9,155 nucleotides of DNA, taken from contig JAHWKZ010000053.1 in NCBI GenBank assembly GCA_019347645.1, forward strand, positions 1 to 9,155. Direction: 5' to 3'. This document shows, one piece after another, positions 5,987 through 9,155 of this stretch (its first letter is position 1; the number at the start of each line of letters is the position of its first letter). Source of the DNA: Gemmatimonadota bacterium. GTDB lineage: Bacteria > Gemmatimonadota > Gemmatimonadetes > JACCXV01 > JAHWKZ01. The notes under the pieces were generated by a model. That model was not told the DNA's origin and did no database searches. It saw nothing but the letters and a program-made list of their open reading frames with translations. The position numbers and the translations under genes were made by a program.

Positions 5987-7117
5987 CTACCCCAACTCGA
6001 AGGGCACCGGCGCGAAGCAGAGGACGAACAGCGCCACCGCGATCCAGCCGATCGCGCGCCGGCCGGGGTCGAGCTCGAGGTACGGGTCGAGGACCGGGGG
6101 GTGGCGGATCTTGATCACGATCAGCACCAGCAGCGCCCACACGTACCACCCCGGCCACCACCATCCCATCACCAGGAGCGAACCGAAGGAGAGGTACGCG
6201 ATCCAGTGCTGCCCGCGGCCGAGCAGGGCGTAGAGAACGTGGCCGCCGTCGAGCTGGCCGATCGGCAGCAGGTTGAGCGCGGTCACGAACAGCCCGATCC
6301 ATCCCGCGAACGCGACCGAGTCGAGGAACAGCTCGTGGCCGGTCGGGATCGCGGGCCCGACCGTCCACACGATCGCCTTGAACAGCAGCGGCTCGCCGAG
6401 CCGGATCCCGAGCGCCGCCTCCTCCAGCGGGAGGACCGGGCTCTGGAGGACCCCCCAGATCGAGACCGGGAGCGCCACGACCATGCCGGCGATCGGGCCC
6501 GCCGCGCCCACGTCGAGCAGCATCCGGCGGGTGTAGATCGGCGTCTTCATCTTGATCACCGCCCCCAGCGTCCCGATCGGCGAGAGGACGGGCATGGGGA
6601 TGAAGAAGGGCAGAGTGACGTTGAGGCCGTAGCGACGCGCGGCCACGTAATGGCCGAATTCGTGGGCGGCGAGGATCGCCAGGAGCGAGGCGGCGAACGG
6701 AACGCCGTCGGCCAGACGGCCGGCGTCCCGCACGATGAAGTCCCAGGGCGCTCCCTCCAGGTACGCCCCGGCCCACAGGGTGGACACCGCGGTAGCCAGA
6801 AAACCCGCCAGATTCCACGGCCACTCCGGCGGGATGGCGGGCGCCTTCGGGTGCGTGACGGTGAGCCGGGTGTCGGCCTCGGTGCGCTCGTAGAACCACG
6901 AGACGTCGAGCTTCCCCAGCGCCTCGTCCAGGCGGGCGCGCGCTTCCGGCGCGTCATACCTTAGTCGTCCCCTGAGGATCGTCTCGTCGCCGATCCTGAG
7001 GACGTGGGGGTCCTCCAGCGCCGCGGCGGCGACCGGCTCGGCGGGATGCTCGAGGAGCGCCTCCTCGGGGGACTCGTCCGGCACCAGCCGGATCGGCTTC
7101 CAGAACTTCCAGCGCAT
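5987..7117 (-). CDS. Site-2 protease (peptidase M50 family), EGY-like
   Basis: Intramembrane zinc metalloprotease that cuts membrane-embedded segments of anti-sigma factors or other membrane proteins. Residues 1-100 form a soluble N-terminal domain (LRGRLRYDAPEARARLDEAL, 49-68). Hydrophobic segments follow (about 101-120, 137-158, 208-225, 265-285, 305-335, 354-370). The zinc motif HEFGH is at 152-156 in LLAILAAHEFGHYVAARRYG, GAAGPIAG at 204-211, and the second motif NLLPIGQLDGGH at 282-293 supplies Asp290. The 376-residue length, the lack of a PDZ domain and the FFIPMPVLSPIGTLGAVI stretch resemble the EGY/cyanobacterial S2P group more than E. coli RseP. The start is ATG 7117 with GAGGA 6 bases upstream. 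It is divergent from the aminotransferase, with only 11 bases between starts, and is followed by the plug lipoprotein. No sigma or anti-sigma factor is in the window, so the substrate is unknown. Confidence 0.93.
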   Translation of the reverse strand: MRWKFWKPIRLVPDESPEEALLEHPAEPVAAAALEDPHVLRIGDETILRGRLRYDAPEARARLDEALGKLDVSWFYERTEADTRLTVTHPKAPAIPPEWPWNLAGFLATAVSTLWAGAYLEGAPWDFIVRDAGRLADGVPFAASLLAILAAHEFGHYVAARRYGLNVTLPFFIPMPVLSPIGTLGAVIKMKTPIYTRRMLLDVGAAGPIAGMVVALPVSIWGVLQSPVLPLEEAALGIRLGEPLLFKAIVWTVGPAIPTGHELFLDSVAFAGWIGLFVTALNLLPIGQLDGGHVLYALLGRGQHWIAYLSFGSLLVMGWWWPGWYVWALLVLIVIKIRHPPVLDPYLELDPGRRAIGWIAVALFVLCFAPVPFELG

Positions 7118-7128
7118 CCGGGGTCCTC

Positions 7129-7971
7129 GTGGAAGTGTACGTCAACGGTCGATTCCGACCTCTCGACGACCCCGCGCTGCCCGCGCGGGACCGCGGCTTC
7201 CTGTCCGGCGAGGCGGTCTACGAGAGCGTGAAGGTGGCGGAGCGTCGGGCGCTGTTCCTCGACTCCCACCTCGAGCGGCTGGCCGCCTCGGCGGGGGCCC
7301 TGGGATTCGAGGCCGGCTGGGGCGCGGACGAGCTTTCGCCCGTGCTAGCCCGGCTGCTGGACGCCGCCGGACTCGACGACGCCCTCGCGCGGCTCTACCT
7401 CACGCTCGGACCCGCGGGCGACCCGCCGACCCGAATCGTCTGGGTCGAGCCGCTCCCGCCGCACGCGGCGGGCGACACTGCGCCGTGGCGGCTCGTGCGC
7501 CACCCGGAGCGACTCGTACCCTACCGTCCCGACGTGAAGCACACCAGTCGGCTGGCCCACGCGCTGGCGCGGCGTCGGGCGAAGGCGGCCGGCGCCGACG
7601 ACGCCCTGCTGCTCCACGCCGACGGATGGGTGCTGGAAGGCACCGCCTCGAACGTCTTCTTCTTCGAGGCCGACACGCTCCACACCCCGGAGACGGGCTG
7701 CGGCGTGCTCCCCGGGATCACCCGCGACCTGGTCCTCGAGCTCGCCCCTTCGTGCGGCTTCAAGACGGTCGAAGGGCGCTACCCCGTGGAGGTGCTCGCC
7801 GCGGCCGACGAAGTGTTCCTCACGTTCACCTCCGCGGGCGTCCGTCCGGTGGCGTCGATCGACGGGCGCGAGCTCGCCGGGGGCGCACCCGGGCCGCGGA
7901 CGGCGCGGATCGGCGAGGCGTACGAGGCGAGGGTGGCCGAGACGCTGGCCCACACCCCGCCGCTGGGATAG
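7129..7971 (+). CDS. Class IV (fold type IV) PLP-dependent aminotransferase or lyase
   Basis: Cytoplasmic PLP enzyme of the group that includes branched-chain aminotransferase (IlvE), D-amino-acid aminotransferase and aminodeoxychorismate lyase (PabC). The start VYVNGRFRPLDDPALPARDRG is typical of the family. SHLERL (46-51) holds a conserved Arg, Lys137 in VKHTSRLAHALARRRA is the predicted PLP Schiff-base lysine, Glu170 in VLEGTASNVFFF is the usual PLP-nitrogen partner, and LPGITRD (194-200) and FTSAGVRPV (233-241) complete the cofactor site. The 280-residue length fits all three subfamilies, so the substrate cannot be told from sequence alone; D-amino-acid aminotransferase or PabC-like is possible. 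GTG 7129 gives the canonical N-terminus; GTG 7135 is a close alternative. Neither has a good Shine-Dalgarno. The stop lies 9 bases before the exported M28 peptidase gene, suggesting an operon. Confidence 0.92.
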   Translation: MEVYVNGRFRPLDDPALPARDRGFLSGEAVYESVKVAERRALFLDSHLERLAASAGALGFEAGWGADELSPVLARLLDAAGLDDALARLYLTLGPAGDPPTRIVWVEPLPPHAAGDTAPWRLVRHPERLVPYRPDVKHTSRLAHALARRRAKAAGADDALLLHADGWVLEGTASNVFFFEADTLHTPETGCGVLPGITRDLVLELAPSCGFKTVEGRYPVEVLAAADEVFLTFTSAGVRPVASIDGRELAGGAPGPRTARIGEAYEARVAETLAHTPPLG

Positions 7972-7974
7972 AAT
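7969..7974 (+). promoter_or_regulatory. Possible -10 box (TAGAAT) for a leaderless M28 peptidase transcript
   Basis: TAGAAT overlaps the stop codon of the aminotransferase gene and ends exactly 6 bases before GTG 7981, which has no clear Shine-Dalgarno. TANNNT boxes at this spacing mark leaderless transcripts in several bacterial groups. No good -35 element is seen, and read-through from the upstream gene is equally possible. Confidence 0.35.
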
Positions 7975-7980
7975 CCTGGC

Positions 7981-9155
7981 GTGCGTCGCCTCCTGTCGAT
8001 CCCGACCATCCTCCTCCTCGCCGCCGCACCCGCCGCGGCCCAGGAGGATCCGCCGATGCCCGGCGTCGAACAGGCGGCGGCCACGATCGACGCGGACCTG
8101 CTGCTCGGCCACACCCGCTTCCTCTCCAGCGACCTCCTCGGCGGGCGCGGACCGGGGACGGCCGGGGACAGCCTGGCCCTGGCGTACATCGCCGCGCAGC
8201 TCGAGGCCGCCGGATTCGAGCCCGCCGGCACCGACGGATGGCTCCAGCCCTTCACCCTGGTCGGCCTGACCGCCGACCCGCCCGAGACGATGACCCTGCT
8301 CGGTCCCGACGGCGAGGCCGAGGCCCTGGCGTGGCGCGAGGATTTCATGGCCACCGCCGGTCGCCAGGCGCCGCGAGCCGAGCTCGAGGACGTCGAGGTC
8401 GTCTTCGTCGGCTACGGGATCGTCGCTCCGGAGGAGGGATGGGACGACTACGGCGACGTCGACGTCTCCGGGAAGGTCCTGCTGTTCCTCAACAACGACC
8501 CGGCCGGCGAGCGGTTCGGCGGCGAGACGCGGCTCTACTACGGCCGCTGGACCTACAAGTACGAGATCGCCGCCGAGAAGGGCGCCGCCGGGGCGCTCGT
8601 CATCCACACCACCCCCTCGGCGGGCTACGGCTGGAACGTGGTCCAGTCGTCGTGGTCGGGGACCCAGTTCGAGCTGCCTGAGCGCGGCGAGCCGCGGGTC
8701 GAGGTGCGAGGGTGGGTCACCGAGGAGGCGGCGCGGCGGCTGGCCGCGCTCGCCGGCGAGGACCTCGACGCCCTCGTGGAGGCGGCGCAGTCGCCGGGCT
8801 TCGAGGCCGTCCCCCTCGGGGTGCGGGTCTCCGTGGCGTTCGACAACTCGATCGAGAGGACGGAGACGGCCAACGTGATCGGCCGCCTGCCCGGCCGCGA
8901 CCTGGCCGCCGAACACGTCCTCTACACCGCCCACCACGATCACCTGGGGATCGGGGAGCCGGTGGCCGGCGATTCGATCCACAACGGCGCCCGCGACAAT
9001 GCGCTCGGGACCGCCTCGGTCCTGGCGATCGCCCGCGCGTTCGAGGCGCTCCCCGAGCCGCCCCGGCGGTCGATCCTGGTCGCCGCGGTGGGCGCCGAGG
9101 AGCAGGGGCTGCTGGGGTCGAAGTACCTGGCCGAGAACCCGGTCGTCCCCAACTG
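7981..9155 (+). CDS. Exported M28-family zinc metallopeptidase with PA insert (3' end cut by window edge)
   Basis: Predicted secreted or periplasmic aminopeptidase/carboxypeptidase-like zinc enzyme that releases amino acids from peptides. The first 391 residues are present. The signal peptide is VRRLLSIPTILLLAAAPAAA with likely cleavage after AAA-20. A PA-type insert follows (roughly 135-290, including VVFVGYGIVAPEEGWDDY and a KGAAGALVIH segment). The M28 core shows TAHHDHLG with zinc ligand His318, ARDNALGTAS with bridging Asp339, and VGAEEQGLLGS with Glu373 as general base and Glu374 as ligand. The remaining ligands (a later Asp and His) lie beyond the edge. GTG 7981 gives a proper signal peptide. 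It follows the aminotransferase by 9 bases on the same strand, which suggests joint expression. Exported M28 peptidases of this kind are abundant in protein-degrading soil and marine lineages. Confidence 0.93.
   Translation, partial: MRRLLSIPTILLLAAAPAAAQEDPPMPGVEQAAATIDADLLLGHTRFLSSDLLGGRGPGTAGDSLALAYIAAQLEAAGFEPAGTDGWLQPFTLVGLTADPPETMTLLGPDGEAEALAWREDFMATAGRQAPRAELEDVEVVFVGYGIVAPEEGWDDYGDVDVSGKVLLFLNNDPAGERFGGETRLYYGRWTYKYEIAAEKGAAGALVIHTTPSAGYGWNVVQSSWSGTQFELPERGEPRVEVRGWVTEEAARRLAALAGEDLDALVEAAQSPGFEAVPLGVRVSVAFDNSIERTETANVIGRLPGRDLAAEHVLYTAHHDHLGIGEPVAGDSIHNGARDNALGTASVLAIARAFEALPEPPRRSILVAAVGAEEQGLLGSKYLAENPVVPN

Noticed and set aside
7345..8982. A 545-codon open frame on the minus strand opposite the aminotransferase and M28 genes
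   Set aside because: The protein is low-complexity and rich in Arg, Gly, Val and Glu, with no recognisable motif. It is the mirror of two well-supported plus-strand genes, as expected from codon bias in GC-rich DNA.
1..9155. CRISPR arrays, tRNA or rRNA genes, insertion-sequence ends, phage or toxin-antitoxin genes
   Set aside because: No repeated spaced units, no cloverleaf-like or ribosomal sequence, and no transposase, integrase or toxin-like reading frame was seen by eye.

Overview
The window is a compact, very GC-rich bacterial chromosome segment carrying ten protein-coding genes and no RNA genes, insertion sequences or CRISPR arrays that I can see. The longest stretch without a gene is under 100 bases. 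The gene set includes a TIGR04283-type glycosyltransferase, a LysW-like zinc ribbon, a small isolated TonB-receptor plug protein, an EGY-like site-2 protease, an exported M28 peptidase and a 7TM-PAS histidine kinase. Together with the base composition this suggests a Gram-negative lineage such as Gemmatimonadota or Acidobacteriota (Thermoanaerobaculia-like). That assignment is inference from gene content only.

Layout. Bases 1-2580 hold a leftward operon: a strong extended -10 promoter (2573-2581), a 59-residue LysW-like zinc-ribbon protein, an orphan membrane histidine kinase and a GT2 glycosyltransferase cut off by the window edge. The kinase and glycosyltransferase overlap by 4 bases (GTGA). 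Bases 2632-4183 hold a second leftward pair, a MoeB/ThiF-family E1-like adenylyltransferase followed by a secreted staphylococcal-nuclease-like protein; these overlap by 17 bases. Diverging from moeB is a FabF-type ketoacyl synthase (about 4267-5529, plus). It converges with a leftward pair (5539-7117): a site-2 protease and a short lipoprotein that looks like a TonB-dependent-receptor plug with no barrel. Only 11 bases separate the site-2 protease start from the divergent start of a class IV aminotransferase (7129-7971, plus). Nine bases after that gene begins an exported M28-family metallopeptidase that runs off the right edge.

How the genes may work together. The first operon combines envelope sensing (kinase) with sugar transfer, plus a LysW relative that lacks the C-terminal glutamate on which LysW chemistry depends. 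The site-2 protease and the plug lipoprotein both act at the envelope and are probably co-transcribed. The aminotransferase and exported peptidase may both serve amino-acid metabolism. MoeB and FabF look like housekeeping functions without their usual partners nearby. I see no single convincing new multi-gene system. The most unusual items are the Glu-less LysW-like protein, the solitary plug domain, the altered active-site loops of the ketoacyl synthase, and a set of Shine-Dalgarno-poor starts with TANNNT boxes 6-8 bases upstream that suggest leaderless mRNAs.
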